Notes under the pieces: model-generated
Databases searched by the model: none
The model's input: only the letters and a program-made list of their open reading frames with translations
What the model was told of the DNA's origin: nothing
Assembly (NCBI GenBank): GCA_964652775.1
Contig: CAZZAM010000016.1
Location: forward strand, 6,110-70,109
Origin: UBA11346 sp038060575
Lineage (GTDB): Bacteria; Planctomycetota; UBA11346
Length of the DNA stretch: 64,000 bases
Reading direction: 5' to 3'
Made by a program: the position numbers and the translations under genes
Shown here: in pieces, positions 52,340 through 62,030 of the stretch
Position numbering within the stretch: position 1 is the stretch's first letter
Layout of the letters: every line of letters begins with the position of its first letter

Positions 52340-54511
52340 ATGAAATTCGCGATGGCTTTCGTTGTCTGTGCGGCAATTGCCGTTACCGCCTGTACCGCTG
52401 GAGCGATCCGTATGCCAATTCAGCAACCTCCCGTGACAAAGATTAACCCAGTCACCGATGTCCTGCATGGAGTTGCTGTTGTCGATCCGTATCGCTGGCT
52501 CGAGGGGGATAATGTAAATGCGCAGGTCCAGGGACAGGTAACGCCAGAGGTGTCTGCGTGGACCGCGGCGCAGAACGCCTATACCCGCTCCGTCGTTGAT
52601 AACGTGCCGGGCCGTGCGCAGGTTGAAGCTCGTCTACGTGTGCTGATGGAAACCAGTTCGGTGTCAATGCCCATCGTTCGTAGCAATCGTTACTTTTATA
52701 CGAAACGAGAAGGTCATCAGAATCAAGCGGTGCTCTATGGGCGTGAAGGTGTTCACGGAGAACCGCGCACGCTCCTTGATCCTGTAACACTTGATCCCAC
52801 TGGTCTGACGACGTTGGCGTGGTCATCGCCATCTGAGGATGGCAAGTTGTTGGCCTACGGCACCTATCGACGCGGTGATGAGATAACCACGCTTCATATC
52901 CTTGATGTGGAGACCGGTGTCACGAGTCCGTTGGCAATTCCCAACCGGGTGAATTGGGCGAGTTGGTTGCCAGATGGGTCGGGATTTGTCTATAAAAACC
53001 TCAAGAATCCAACGAATCCATACAGCGGACAAGTGCTTTTTCATGCCATGGATACGGACATGTCTAGCGACAAACTCTTGTTCCGGCAGTTCACCAAAGA
53101 GGAAAACGAAAAGCTTGCGACGACGTGGGGGCCATCTGGCAATCTCTCACGCGATGGGCATTGGTTAATTCTGAACTACTCGGTCAATACCAAATCCAGC
53201 GATTGCTGGTTGGTCGACTTCGATGCGTTTCGCTCGAGCGGGACTATGGAGCGACGAGAGGTTACCGTCGGCGTCGAGGGAGCCGTGTCTGCAACCGTAC
53301 GAGGCGGAATGGTGTACATGCATACGACGAAAGGAGCTCCGCGCGGACGGCTTGCTGTCGCGCGTGTAGAACAACCTGGATATCAATACTGGACAGATTT
53401 GGTGGCCGAGCGCTCGGATGCGGTCATGACAGATGTAGATTTCGGTCAAGACGCTTTCGTGGTGACGTGGTCCCAAAACGCCAGTAATACAATTGAGGTC
53501 TTCGACTATTCGGGCACATCGCGAGGCCTTATGACATTGCCAGGCATTGGATCCGCTGCGGTTTCCGCGAATGCGATGAGCAATGAAGCGTTCGTGTATT
53601 TTCAATCGTTCAACGTTCCAGTTACGATCTATCGTGCTGACCTCAGTCAGCCTGTAGTCCAACTTGACATATGGGAACGGCCAGCGGTGCCGGTTGACCC
53701 GACGATCGCCGAGGTTGAGCAGGTTTGGTATCCATCCAAGGACGGAACCCAAATCAGCATGTTCCTAGCGCATCGGAAGGGACAGACTTTGACTAGTCAG
53801 ATGCCGACGATCCTGACCGGGTATGGTGGCTTCGGCCTCAGCGAGACACCGCGCTTTTCCGCCGTTCAATTTCAGTGGTTTGAAGCTGGTGGAATGATCG
53901 CGATCCCGAATCTGCGCGGCGGTGGCGAGTACGGCGATGCGTGGCACGAAGCGGGCATGTTGGCGCAGAAGCAGAACGTGTTCGATGACTTTATTGCTGC
54001 GGCCGAATGGCTGATCGCCAAGGGCTACACCAACTCAGACCATCTCGCTATCGTTGGTGGGTCCAATGGTGGGCTGCTCACAGGTGCAGTAACAACCCAA
54101 CGACCAGAGCTTTTTCGCGCGGCAATCGTCGCGGTGCCACTCCTTGATATGTTACGCTACCAACAGTTCTCGATGGCGCGCTATTGGGTTCCGGAATACG
54201 GATCGGCTGAAAACGCCGAGCAATTTCGATATTTGATGGCGTACTCGCCATACCACCACGTTCAGAAGGGAGCGCGCTATCCGGCGGTGTTCCTTACGGC
54301 AGGTGAACACGATTCCCGAGTCCACGCGATGCACGCACGCAAGATGGCGGCACGATTGCAGGCAGCTACGGCATCAGACCCTGGCGAGCGTCCCATATTG
54401 CTTTGGGTCGACCAAGATGCCGGACATGGTCAGGGCAAGCCACTGGACCTGCGAGTTCGCGACGCAACCGATCAACGAATATTTCTGATGTGGCAGCTTG
54501 GTATGCTTTAG
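52340..54511 (+). CDS. Prolyl oligopeptidase (S9A) lipoprotein
   Basis: A 723-residue serine peptidase that should cleave short peptides after proline. A lipoprotein signal (hydrophobic stretch then VTAC) predicts attachment to a membrane on the outer face. The N-terminal part and the seven-bladed propeller run to about 430 (DPYRWLEGDN is typical of the start). The alpha/beta hydrolase domain has LRGGGEYGDAWHEAG, the nucleophile Ser in GGSNGGLLTG, and His in DAGHGQGKP near the C-terminus. The catalytic Asp is near GEHDSRVHAMHA. ATG 52340 is preferred over 52292, because the latter precedes the signal peptide. Divergent from uvrB. Confidence 0.93.
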   Translation: MKFAMAFVVCAAIAVTACTAGAIRMPIQQPPVTKINPVTDVLHGVAVVDPYRWLEGDNVNAQVQGQVTPEVSAWTAAQNAYTRSVVDNVPGRAQVEARLRVLMETSSVSMPIVRSNRYFYTKREGHQNQAVLYGREGVHGEPRTLLDPVTLDPTGLTTLAWSSPSEDGKLLAYGTYRRGDEITTLHILDVETGVTSPLAIPNRVNWASWLPDGSGFVYKNLKNPTNPYSGQVLFHAMDTDMSSDKLLFRQFTKEENEKLATTWGPSGNLSRDGHWLILNYSVNTKSSDCWLVDFDAFRSSGTMERREVTVGVEGAVSATVRGGMVYMHTTKGAPRGRLAVARVEQPGYQYWTDLVAERSDAVMTDVDFGQDAFVVTWSQNASNTIEVFDYSGTSRGLMTLPGIGSAAVSANAMSNEAFVYFQSFNVPVTIYRADLSQPVVQLDIWERPAVPVDPTIAEVEQVWYPSKDGTQISMFLAHRKGQTLTSQMPTILTGYGGFGLSETPRFSAVQFQWFEAGGMIAIPNLRGGGEYGDAWHEAGMLAQKQNVFDDFIAAAEWLIAKGYTNSDHLAIVGGSNGGLLTGAVTTQRPELFRAAIVAVPLLDMLRYQQFSMARYWVPEYGSAENAEQFRYLMAYSPYHHVQKGARYPAVFLTAGEHDSRVHAMHARKMAARLQAATASDPGERPILLWVDQDAGHGQGKPLDLRVRDATDQRIFLMWQLGML

Positions 54512-54689
54512 CTTCAGGGGCTTTGCCCCTACGGCGCTACGCGCCTACCCCGGGCTCGTCTGCGTTCGATTTCGCGGGCGCTGACGCTGGCGAAATCGTG
54601 GCGGCACGGGCTACGCCCGATTATGTGCCGCCAACACTGCGACTGCGCCCGTGTTACTCCGGTAGACGATTTAAGAGTTCGGTCTGTCT
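54512..54689. repeat. Structured intergenic repeat R3, copy B
   Basis: Fills the gap between the convergent peptidase and sucD genes. AGGGGC-TTT-GCCCCT (54516-54530) and GGCGC-TAC-GCGCC (54533-54545) are hairpins 1 and 1b. CGATTTCGC (54567-54575) pairs with GCGAAATCG (54590-54598). Hairpin 3 is TGGCGGCA-CGGGC-TAC-GCCCG, bulge ATTATG, TGCCGCCA (54599-54633). Copy A at 22715-22862 shares the order and the loops. Confidence 0.75.
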
Positions 54690-55577
54690 TTAGCGCCCAA
54701 CAGCCTTCAACAGCATCTCGCCCAAATTCGCCGGACTTTCCGCAATAAAAACTCCAGCTTCGCGCATCGCCTTCAGTTTGGCTTCGGCGGTGCCGGTATT
54801 GCCGGCGACGATCGCTCCGGCGTGGCCCATGCGCTTGCCCTTGGGGGCGCGGGTGCCGGCGATGAATCCGACGACCGGCTTGCGGACGTGCTCGCGGATG
54901 TACGCGCAGGCGCGTTCTTCTGAGTCGCCGCCGATTTCGCCGATCATGATGATCTGCTTGGTCTCGGGGTCAGCGTTGAACCACTGCAGACAGTCGAGGA
55001 AGTCAGTGCCCTTGATCGGGTCGCCGCCGATGCCGATGCAGGTACTCTGGCCGAGACCGGCTTTGGTGCTCTGGAACACGGCTTCGTAGGTCAGCGTGCC
55101 GGAACGACTGACGATGCCGGTGGTACCACGCTGGTGGATGTAGCCCGGCATGATGCCGATCTTGCATTCACCGGGCGTGATCACGCCAGGGCAGTTGGGA
55201 CCGACGAGGCGTGACTGCGAGTTTTCCAGGGCGCGCCGTACGGCGTACATGTCGCGGGCGGGGATGCCTTCGGTGATCGCAACGATCAGCGGCATGTCGG
55301 CGGCGATCGCTTCGAGGATCGCGTCGGCTGCACCGGCTGGCGGCACGAAGATCATGGTGGCCGTGGCACCGCCTTCTTTGATTGCCTCAGCGACGGTGTT
55401 CCAGACCGGGAAGTTCTTGCCGTTTTCCGACACCCACGTCTGTCCACCCTTGCCTGGGGTCACGCCGCCGACGAAGCGGGTGCCGTAGGAAATGGCGCCG
55501 TTGGAGTGGAATGTGCCGACTTTGCCGGTGATGCCCTGGCAGATGAGGCGGGTCTTTTTGTTCACGAGAACTGACAT
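54690..55577 (-). CDS. sucD: Succinyl-CoA synthetase alpha subunit
   Basis: Forms succinyl-CoA synthetase with SucC (TCA cycle, substrate-level phosphorylation). 295 residues, normal. The CoA-binding Rossmann region includes CQGITGKVGTFHS and NPCGVITPG-like GPNCPGVITPG. The active-site histidine that carries phosphate is in MGHAGAIVAG. The start MSVLVNKKTRLICQG is conserved. It lies 151 bp downstream of sucC, unusually far for this pair, because an inserted hairpin element separates them. Confidence 0.97.
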   Translation of the reverse strand: MSVLVNKKTRLICQGITGKVGTFHSNGAISYGTRFVGGVTPGKGGQTWVSENGKNFPVWNTVAEAIKEGGATATMIFVPPAGAADAILEAIAADMPLIVAITEGIPARDMYAVRRALENSQSRLVGPNCPGVITPGECKIGIMPGYIHQRGTTGIVSRSGTLTYEAVFQSTKAGLGQSTCIGIGGDPIKGTDFLDCLQWFNADPETKQIIMIGEIGGDSEERACAYIREHVRKPVVGFIAGTRAPKGKRMGHAGAIVAGNTGTAEAKLKAMREAGVFIAESPANLGEMLLKAVGR

Positions 55578-55727
55578 GGGAAAAATCTCGGTTGGTTAGT
55601 TAGTGAAGTGTGTTGGTGGGGGGGTGCGGGGGGCGTCCCCCTGCAGCAACAGCCAAGCAGCCCGACGGTGCATATGATAGAACCGTAGGTTCATGCACCG
55701 TTGGGCTGCGAGACGAGAACTGACATG
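55564..55727. mobile_element. Hairpin insertion between sucC and sucD with 15-bp direct repeats
   Basis: ACGAGAACTGACATG occurs at 55564-55578 (around the sucD start) and again at 55713-55727 (2 bp after the sucC stop). Between them is an inverted repeat: CAGCCCGACGGTGCAT (55658-55673) with ATGCACCGTTGGGCTG (55693-55708), one G-T wobble in 16. On the minus strand the second copy reads ATGTCAGTTCTCGT like the first sucD codons. This fits a small element inserted at the old sucD start with a target duplication, or a local duplication event. Confidence 0.6.
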
Positions 55728-55728
55728 A

Positions 55729-57213
55729 TCAGTTACCCTTCTGTTTGGCGAGTTTCTTCGCCGGCTTTTTGTCGTGCTTATTGGCGTGTTTTTCGGTCTG
55801 TTTTACGAGTTTCTTCTTGGCGATCTTGTCGGCCTTCTTCACCAGTTTAGCGGCCTTGAGTGCCAGTTTCTGTGCCTTTTTCTTCAGCTTGATGACTTTC
55901 TTCGGGGTCTTTGAGACTTTGCTGCCGGTTGGGATGTAGGCGATTGGTTGTGCTGGCGGAAGCGCTGGACGAGCGGGCATGCCACGGGATGCGCGCCACT
56001 GCGCTGCTGCTGCTGCGGCCTTGACGCAACCATCCTGGAGATCGGTTGCGGTGATGACCGGTAGTCCGCTGTCGACGATGATTTGTTTGCCTTCGGCAAC
56101 TCGGGTGCCTTCAAGGCGAACGACGAGCGGACGATCCAGACCGACTTCCTTGACCGCGGTAATGACGCCAGTGGCGATCGTATCGCACTTCATGATGCCG
56201 CCGAAGATATTCACCAGAATAGCTTCGACCGACGGATCTTTGAGGATGATCTTGAATGCCGTGGTGACTTTCTCGGCAGTGGCGCCGCCGCCAACGTCCA
56301 GGAAGTTCGCGGGGAATGCGCCCTGTGCTGAGCCGTACTGCGCGATCGCGTCCATGGTGGCCATCGCTAGGCCGGCACCGTTGACCATGCAGCCAATGTT
56401 GCCGCCGAGCTTCACGAAGGCCATGTCGTGGCCTTTTGCTTCGAGCTCGGAAGGATCTTCTTCACTGGGATCAAGGAATGCCGAGATATCTGGATGACGG
56501 AATAGCGCGTTGTCATCAAACGACATCTTGCTGTCGAGGGCAACAACCTGGTCGTCCTTGGTCACGACGAGGGGGTTGACCTCCAGCATGTCGGCGTCGG
56601 TTTCGAGGAAGCAGCGCACCAATGCCTTCGCCGTCTTCATGAAGTTGCCGACTTGAGTCGGGGTGAGCCCCAGTTCGAAGCCGAGGCGTCGCGCCTGGTG
56701 ATCCATCAGGCCGAGGGCCGGATCAATGTGGATGTGCTGCACGCGCTCCGGCGTCTTGTGGGCGACCTCTTCGATGTCCATGCCGCCATCAGCCGAAGCG
56801 ACGACCACCGGAGCGCCGACCGCGCGGTCGAGCAGCACCGAGAGGTAGAGTTCTTTGGCGATCGCGCAGCCATCTTCGATATAGACGGTGCCGATTTTCT
56901 TGCCGGTGCCGGCCGTCTGGGCCGTGCGCAGGTAATTGCCGAGCAGCTTGGTCGCGATGTCGCGAGCTTGCGCCGGACTCTTCACCACTTTGACGCCGCC
57001 TTCCATGACCTGCGTGCGGCACTCGGTCTCGGCAAAGACCGTGCCCTTGCCGCGCCCACCGGCGTGGATCTGGCTTTTCACCACGACGACGGGCGAACCA
57101 AGCTCGCGCGCTGCGTTCTCGGCCTGTTCGGGCGTGGTGACGGGAATGCCGCGCAGAACGGGAACTCCGTGCTGGCGGAAGAGGGCTTTGCCCTGGTACT
57201 CGTGAATCTTCAT
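55729..57213 (-). CDS. sucC: Succinyl-CoA synthetase beta subunit with Lys-rich tail
   Basis: ATP-grasp subunit that binds nucleotide and pairs with SucD. Residues 1-about 395 are a standard SucC: MKIHEYQGKALFRQHGVP, KSQIHAGGRGKG, the NPLVVTKDDQVVALDSKMSFDDN metal region (read in two parts), and NIFGGIMKCDTIA. Beyond that, about 85 extra residues (nucleotides 55732-55983) form a Pro/Ala then Lys-rich tail (KKVIKLKKKAQKLALKAAK and similar), like histone H1 or other low-complexity basic tails. The usual SucC is about 390 residues; here 494. The tail is in frame up to a TGA at 55729-55731, so it appears to be translated. Confidence 0.95.
   Translation of the reverse strand: MKIHEYQGKALFRQHGVPVLRGIPVTTPEQAENAARELGSPVVVVKSQIHAGGRGKGTVFAETECRTQVMEGGVKVVKSPAQARDIATKLLGNYLRTAQTAGTGKKIGTVYIEDGCAIAKELYLSVLLDRAVGAPVVVASADGGMDIEEVAHKTPERVQHIHIDPALGLMDHQARRLGFELGLTPTQVGNFMKTAKALVRCFLETDADMLEVNPLVVTKDDQVVALDSKMSFDDNALFRHPDISAFLDPSEEDPSELEAKGHDMAFVKLGGNIGCMVNGAGLAMATMDAIAQYGSAQGAFPANFLDVGGGATAEKVTTAFKIILKDPSVEAILVNIFGGIMKCDTIATGVITAVKEVGLDRPLVVRLEGTRVAEGKQIIVDSGLPVITATDLQDGCVKAAAAAAQWRASRGMPARPALPPAQPIAYIPTGSKVSKTPKKVIKLKKKAQKLALKAAKLVKKADKIAKKKLVKQTEKHANKHDKKPAKKLAKQKGN
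55732..55983 (-). other. Segment encoding the lysine-rich SucC extension
   Basis: Low-complexity coding stretch with many AAG/AAA-type lysine codons after the ATP-grasp fold. It shows no similarity to the rest of the SucC family that I can recall. Confidence 0.75.
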
Positions 57214-57441
57214 GGGACGCAGACGGTCGGTGCGAGGAAGCCGAGGTCAACCCAGAGTCGGCGACATATATCAATCTGCTTGGTCAACATGGTTTGCTGA
57301 CTGTAGAATTATGAAGACCATCGTTCGGTGCCTTCTTAACCCATCAGTCGGCTGCAACCGATGGTTCATGCATGGCATTAGATTGGCCTAAGCGCTGAAC
57401 AGGCGTTGCGGTATGAGATTGGTTGTCACTCTGTCCCCCCC

Positions 57442-58911
57442 ATGACCCTGGTTGTCGTTCCACTGGCCGAATCCGATCCGAATAAGCTGATCGAGCGCTG
57501 CTCCCAGGCCCGGGCGGCTGGTGCCGATGCGGTGGAGGTCCGTCTGGACCTAGCGCTGAAGGCTGGCGGGTCAGCGGAAGCAATCTTTTCATCGTTCGCC
57601 TGGTTATCCCTGCCCATCATCGTCACCATTCGCCACGCCAGCGAACAAGGTGCATGGAAGGGGGATGAGGGTGCTCGTCTCCACCTGTACGCCCGCGCCG
57701 ACACTGCTGGTGCTGCCTGGGTCGATCGTGAGCTTGCTCACCACACGGTGCGTCCGTGGCGACCGACGCGGGCGAAGCTCATCCTCAGTCACCATGACTT
57801 CACCGGCATGGGCAAGGATCTGCCAGCAGTGGTGAGTGCCATGCGTGCTGCACGTGCTGACCTCTGCAAGATCGCCGTCACCGCGACTGACGCTGCTGAC
57901 CTCGACCGCGTGCGCCAACTCATCGACGGCAAGGGTCCGGTTGCGGCCATGGCGATGGGTGAACACGGTGTGCCATCGCGCCTGTTGGCTGGAGTGTGGA
58001 ATTCCGCCCTAACGTTTGCGCGTTTGCCTGGCGACGCCGGCAGCGCTGTTGGTCAGCCAGCAATCGATGAACTGATCAGCCTCTATCGCATCAAGCAGCA
58101 AACCACGGCGACGAAAGTCTATGGCGTCATCGGCTCGCCGATTGCGCACTCGCTCTCGCCACTCGTTCACAATGCGGCGTTTTCCGCGCATAAAATCAAT
58201 GCTGTTTATGTGCCGTTTCTCGTTACCAATGCTCCTGCATTTTGGAAAACATGTGGTGACTGGATCCAAGGCTTGTCGATCACCATTCCGCACAAGCAGG
58301 CGCTCCAAGCACTCGTCGGTAGCCAAGATGACTTGGGCAAGCGCATCGGTGCGATGAATACGATCTATCGTAATGGTACCGCGACCGTCGGTGCGAATAC
58401 CGACGCCGATGCGATCAGACGCTGCAGTGAACGTGCGCTTTGTGGGGAACTGCGCGGCAAAAAGGCGTTGGTGCTCGGAGCCGGTGGTGCTGGCCGTGCG
58501 GCCGTATGCGCGTTGCAAGACGCCGGTGCCGAAGTGGCGGTCGCCAATCGCACGTTGACTCGCGCTGAAGAACTTGCGCGTGAACTCGGTGGACTGCGTC
58601 TGGTCGCTTGGGAAGCCCTCGCCAAAGAGCGTTTCGATCTGTTGGTCAACATGACCTCGGTCGGACTCAAGGCGCCAACCGAAACGCCCTGGCCGCACAA
58701 ACTACCAGAGTCCAGCGCGGTTTTCGACAGCGTCTATAATCCACTTGAAACCAAATTGATCGTTGATGCCAAGGCTGCCGGCTGCCGCGTGGTGCCTGGA
58801 CTCGACATGTTCCTCGATCAGGCCTGTGCCCAATTCAAGCTGTGGACTAACCACGAAGCGCCAGCGGATGTGATGCGGGCGCTGTGTGTGCAGCGGCTAA
58901 CGAAGTCGTAG
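57442..58911 (+). CDS. aroDE: Fused 3-dehydroquinate dehydratase / shikimate dehydrogenase
   Basis: One 489-residue protein for two consecutive steps of the shikimate pathway. Residues 1-215 are a type I dehydroquinase: EVRLD, the catalytic His in LILSHHDF (about 117) and the Schiff-base Lys143 in LCKIAVTA. Residues 225-489 are shikimate dehydrogenase (AroE): GSPIAHSLSPLVHN, the substrate lysine in SITIPHK (285), the dinucleotide motif LGAGGAGRAA, and VANRT, which binds the NADP phosphate. Such AroD-AroE fusions are known in plants and some bacteria including PVC lineages. ATG 57442 is chosen over the in-frame upstream start at 57406. Divergent from sucC; convergent with GH78. Confidence 0.95.
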   Translation: MTLVVVPLAESDPNKLIERCSQARAAGADAVEVRLDLALKAGGSAEAIFSSFAWLSLPIIVTIRHASEQGAWKGDEGARLHLYARADTAGAAWVDRELAHHTVRPWRPTRAKLILSHHDFTGMGKDLPAVVSAMRAARADLCKIAVTATDAADLDRVRQLIDGKGPVAAMAMGEHGVPSRLLAGVWNSALTFARLPGDAGSAVGQPAIDELISLYRIKQQTTATKVYGVIGSPIAHSLSPLVHNAAFSAHKINAVYVPFLVTNAPAFWKTCGDWIQGLSITIPHKQALQALVGSQDDLGKRIGAMNTIYRNGTATVGANTDADAIRRCSERALCGELRGKKALVLGAGGAGRAAVCALQDAGAEVAVANRTLTRAEELARELGGLRLVAWEALAKERFDLLVNMTSVGLKAPTETPWPHKLPESSAVFDSVYNPLETKLIVDAKAAGCRVVPGLDMFLDQACAQFKLWTNHEAPADVMRALCVQRLTKS

Positions 58912-58919
58912 TTTACGTA

Positions 58920-61900
58920 TCAGATCGGTGCTGAGAAATTCCACGCTCCGGCACCAACAGCATAGACCGCGTGCGTCGTCGTCATGCGTAGATGACGTGC
59001 TCCGTCCGTGGTGACGGCGGCAGCACCCAGCGTGGTTGGCACATGGATTTCGGCGCTGCAATTTGGCGGAACTCCAGCGTGCAGATGGAAGCGGCCATTG
59101 TCGATCCACCAGCGAACAGCAACGGTGCCACGCAGTGATCGGTACGAGCAACTCGCGTGCTGGCAGTGTCCACCGGGAACCGGTCGGATGACGAGGCGTT
59201 GGAATGCGACGTCGTGATCAGCGCGATCAAGGCCACCAATGGCCGAGTACATCCATTCGCCGACGGCTCCAAATGCATAGTGGTTGTAGCTGTTCATGTT
59301 GCCGACGTTGACTGGGCCGGTTTCTGGCGTGTAGGTGTTCCAGCGTTCCCACATCGTTGTTGCGCCGTTCTTCACCGTGTAGAGCCAGCCGGGGAATGTC
59401 TCGCTGGTCAAAATGCGCCAAGCGACGTCGTCGCGGCCGCCTTGGGAGAGCGCAGGCAACAGACAATATGTGCCAAGAAATCCAGTATTGAGGTGCCAGC
59501 TATGGCGAGCAACCGAAGCTGTGAAGTGAGCCGTGGCGCGTGGCATCAGTGCAGCAGGAATAAGACCAGCGCGCATGGCACAGGCATAAGATGCTTGCGT
59601 GTCGCTGGTATGCACTCGGCCATCGGCATCAAGGTGCTTAGCCCGCCAGGCAGCCGCAATGGTTTCAAAACGGCGGTGGTGATGAGAGTGTTCTTCGGCA
59701 CGACCAAGGGCTTGAGCCATCTCGGCCATCAGGCGATGCATCCAAGCATGATAGATCGGCCCTAAAACGTCGTTGGGTGTTTGTGGAGCAGGGCTAACCC
59801 AGTCGCCGAAACTCCAATCAATATTGAGATCATTGACGGCAGTGCGATCGCGTTGATCGAGGTAGTGACGCATGCCGCCCCATGCTTTGCGAACCGAGCC
59901 GAGATCGCCGTAGAGCCGCCATTGCCACCACGGAATAACCACGCCAGCGTCGGCCCAGCCGAAGCGACCTTTGTCAGTGAGGGCATGCGTTGGTGCAAAG
60001 TCAGGAAATGCGCCAGTTTCTGGATTCTGTGCATCAAGCATGTCATCGACATATTTACTGTAGAAAGCAGCGCAGTCAGCGTTGTGGACCGCCGTGCGGA
60101 CGAAAACCTGTGTGTCGGCGGTCCAGCCCAGGCGTTCGTCACGCTGGGGACAGTCGGTTGGAATTGACAGGAAATTCCCGCGCTGACCCCAGCGGATGTT
60201 GGCTTGCAAGCGATTGAGCAACGGATTGTCGCAGGTGAACGTGCCGCGATCCGGCGTGTCGCTGCCGAACACGACGGCGGTGACCTGATCCATGGTCAAG
60301 CCACCGGGCAAACCACGGATTTCGACGTAACGGAAACCGTGGAAGGTGAAGGTGGGCAAGAAATCATCGTCACCACCGGAGCACACGTGTTCATCAATCG
60401 CCAAGGCACTGCGTAGATTTTCCGTCCATGGCTCGCCTTTGAGATCAAGCACCTCGGCATGACGAACGATCACTCGGGTGCCGCGTGGAGCACGCAAGCG
60501 CAGCCGTACCGCGCCGACGAGATTCTGACCGAAGTCGATGACGACACGGCCAGAGCCTTTTTCAGTTAGCGAACGCGCTGGGTACTCCATCAGCTTACGT
60601 ACGGGTTCGTCGGGTTGGGCTTGTAGGCGTCCGGTTGGTGCAGCGGCAACGGTCGGCGCACGCCAGTTTCCGGCCGTGCACGTGAAATCGGTGATCTGAC
60701 CTTCCATGAGATCGGCAAGACGTACGGGTCCGGTGCCGGCCTCCCATCCAGAGTCAGCAGTGGTAACAAGCGCACTGGTTCCATCGCTGTAGTCGATATG
60801 GAGCGCCAATTTCAGCGCTTTGTCGGCACCATACCAGCTACAACCGAACGGCGTTGCGAGGTGGCCACTCCACCAACCATCACCAACCGTGGCGCGCAGT
60901 TCAGTCTCACCGGAACTCAGCAGGGCAGTCACATCGTAGGTCTGATAGTGGATGCGCGCGCGGTAGTCGGTCCAACCTGGAGCCAAGACACGATCGCCAA
61001 CGGGCTGACCAGCGAGGGTTAATTCATACGCCCCGCACGCCGTGGCGTAGATCCGAGCGCGACAAACTGGTTTGCTGATCTGCACGTTGCGCCGCAGGAC
61101 CAGCGCGGGCAGCAGACGGTCAGCGCGGTTGCGATGATCGTCTGCCGGCCACGGCCCAGCGCCGAAGGCACCGGCATCGATGGTGGCGGCCCAGTCGGCA
61201 GCGTTGGCGTCATCCCAAATCGCCAGGTGAGCGTCTTTGGTCAGCGAGCGCCAACGCCACGCAGAAGATCCCGTCGCCAAACGTAAGGCGGTGCCATTCG
61301 CAAACTGGACCACGAGCAGACAAATGAAAGCGCTGTCGGGATATTGGAATGTTTTGATTGCAACGTGATTGGTTCCGGACTTCAACCACGGCATGACGTC
61401 GTAGGACATGACGCAGGAATGCGGCAGATTTGCGCAGCTATCCGGGCGCACGCCGTTCACCGACAGATAATTGGAAACACCACAGCCCCACGGTGATTTG
61501 TGGCCATCTCCGAACACATGCACGACGGCGCCAGTTATCTGCGTATCGGCAGGGATATCACAGCGCACGCCGTAGCAGGTAAGTTCAAGAGAATTGGTTG
61601 CCGATGGACGCACCCAGCGCGCACCAGCTAGAGCATGATGTTCATCGTCTGTGTGCGGTCGTGCTGACAGCCAGGCGCCTGCGAATCGTGCGCTATCGAG
61701 AAATGCGGTCTCGAACCAGGTGGATTCACTCCACGGACCGACGGTGCCTGATCCGTCCCACACGCGCACGCGCCAGAAGTAACGGGTGCGATCACCCAGG
61801 GCTTTTCCCGCGTAGGCAATGCTCATCTGTGCGTCGTCAGCGACACGACCGGAATCCCACAGGTCAGCCAATCCTGGCTGCGTTCCGACTTGGATGTTCC

Positions 61901-62030
61901 AGGCGGATTGCACTGCGTTGCGTCCACCATCGATCAGACCCCAACCGAACCGCGGAGTCGCTTGATCGATTCCGAGTGGTTCGTGACGGTATTCGGTGTG
62001 GAGGTCGATGGAGCGGAGGGGTGCGGTCAT
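58920..62030 (-). CDS. Glycoside hydrolase family 78 alpha-L-rhamnosidase
   Basis: A 1036-residue GH78 enzyme that should release terminal L-rhamnose from plant glycosides or polysaccharides. N-terminal beta-sandwich domains (with DSGRVADDAQMSIAYAG and RYFWRVRVWD) precede an (alpha/alpha)6 barrel. The catalytic region is PTDCPQRDERLGWTADTQVF, with the conserved acidic residues, followed by a C-terminal domain. There is no signal peptide, so it is likely cytosolic. ATG 62030 is preferred over the frame extension at 62093. Divergent from an AraC regulator 86 bp away. Confidence 0.95.
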   Translation of the reverse strand: MTAPLRSIDLHTEYRHEPLGIDQATPRFGWGLIDGGRNAVQSAWNIQVGTQPGLADLWDSGRVADDAQMSIAYAGKALGDRTRYFWRVRVWDGSGTVGPWSESTWFETAFLDSARFAGAWLSARPHTDDEHHALAGARWVRPSATNSLELTCYGVRCDIPADTQITGAVVHVFGDGHKSPWGCGVSNYLSVNGVRPDSCANLPHSCVMSYDVMPWLKSGTNHVAIKTFQYPDSAFICLLVVQFANGTALRLATGSSAWRWRSLTKDAHLAIWDDANAADWAATIDAGAFGAGPWPADDHRNRADRLLPALVLRRNVQISKPVCRARIYATACGAYELTLAGQPVGDRVLAPGWTDYRARIHYQTYDVTALLSSGETELRATVGDGWWSGHLATPFGCSWYGADKALKLALHIDYSDGTSALVTTADSGWEAGTGPVRLADLMEGQITDFTCTAGNWRAPTVAAAPTGRLQAQPDEPVRKLMEYPARSLTEKGSGRVVIDFGQNLVGAVRLRLRAPRGTRVIVRHAEVLDLKGEPWTENLRSALAIDEHVCSGGDDDFLPTFTFHGFRYVEIRGLPGGLTMDQVTAVVFGSDTPDRGTFTCDNPLLNRLQANIRWGQRGNFLSIPTDCPQRDERLGWTADTQVFVRTAVHNADCAAFYSKYVDDMLDAQNPETGAFPDFAPTHALTDKGRFGWADAGVVIPWWQWRLYGDLGSVRKAWGGMRHYLDQRDRTAVNDLNIDWSFGDWVSPAPQTPNDVLGPIYHAWMHRLMAEMAQALGRAEEHSHHHRRFETIAAAWRAKHLDADGRVHTSDTQASYACAMRAGLIPAALMPRATAHFTASVARHSWHLNTGFLGTYCLLPALSQGGRDDVAWRILTSETFPGWLYTVKNGATTMWERWNTYTPETGPVNVGNMNSYNHYAFGAVGEWMYSAIGGLDRADHDVAFQRLVIRPVPGGHCQHASCSYRSLRGTVAVRWWIDNGRFHLHAGVPPNCSAEIHVPTTLGAAAVTTDGARHLRMTTTHAVYAVGAGAWNFSAPI

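Noticed and set aside
55696..55728. Eleven-codon frame MSVLVSQPNGA as a gene
   Set aside because: It is the remnant of the duplicated sucD start and ends at once.
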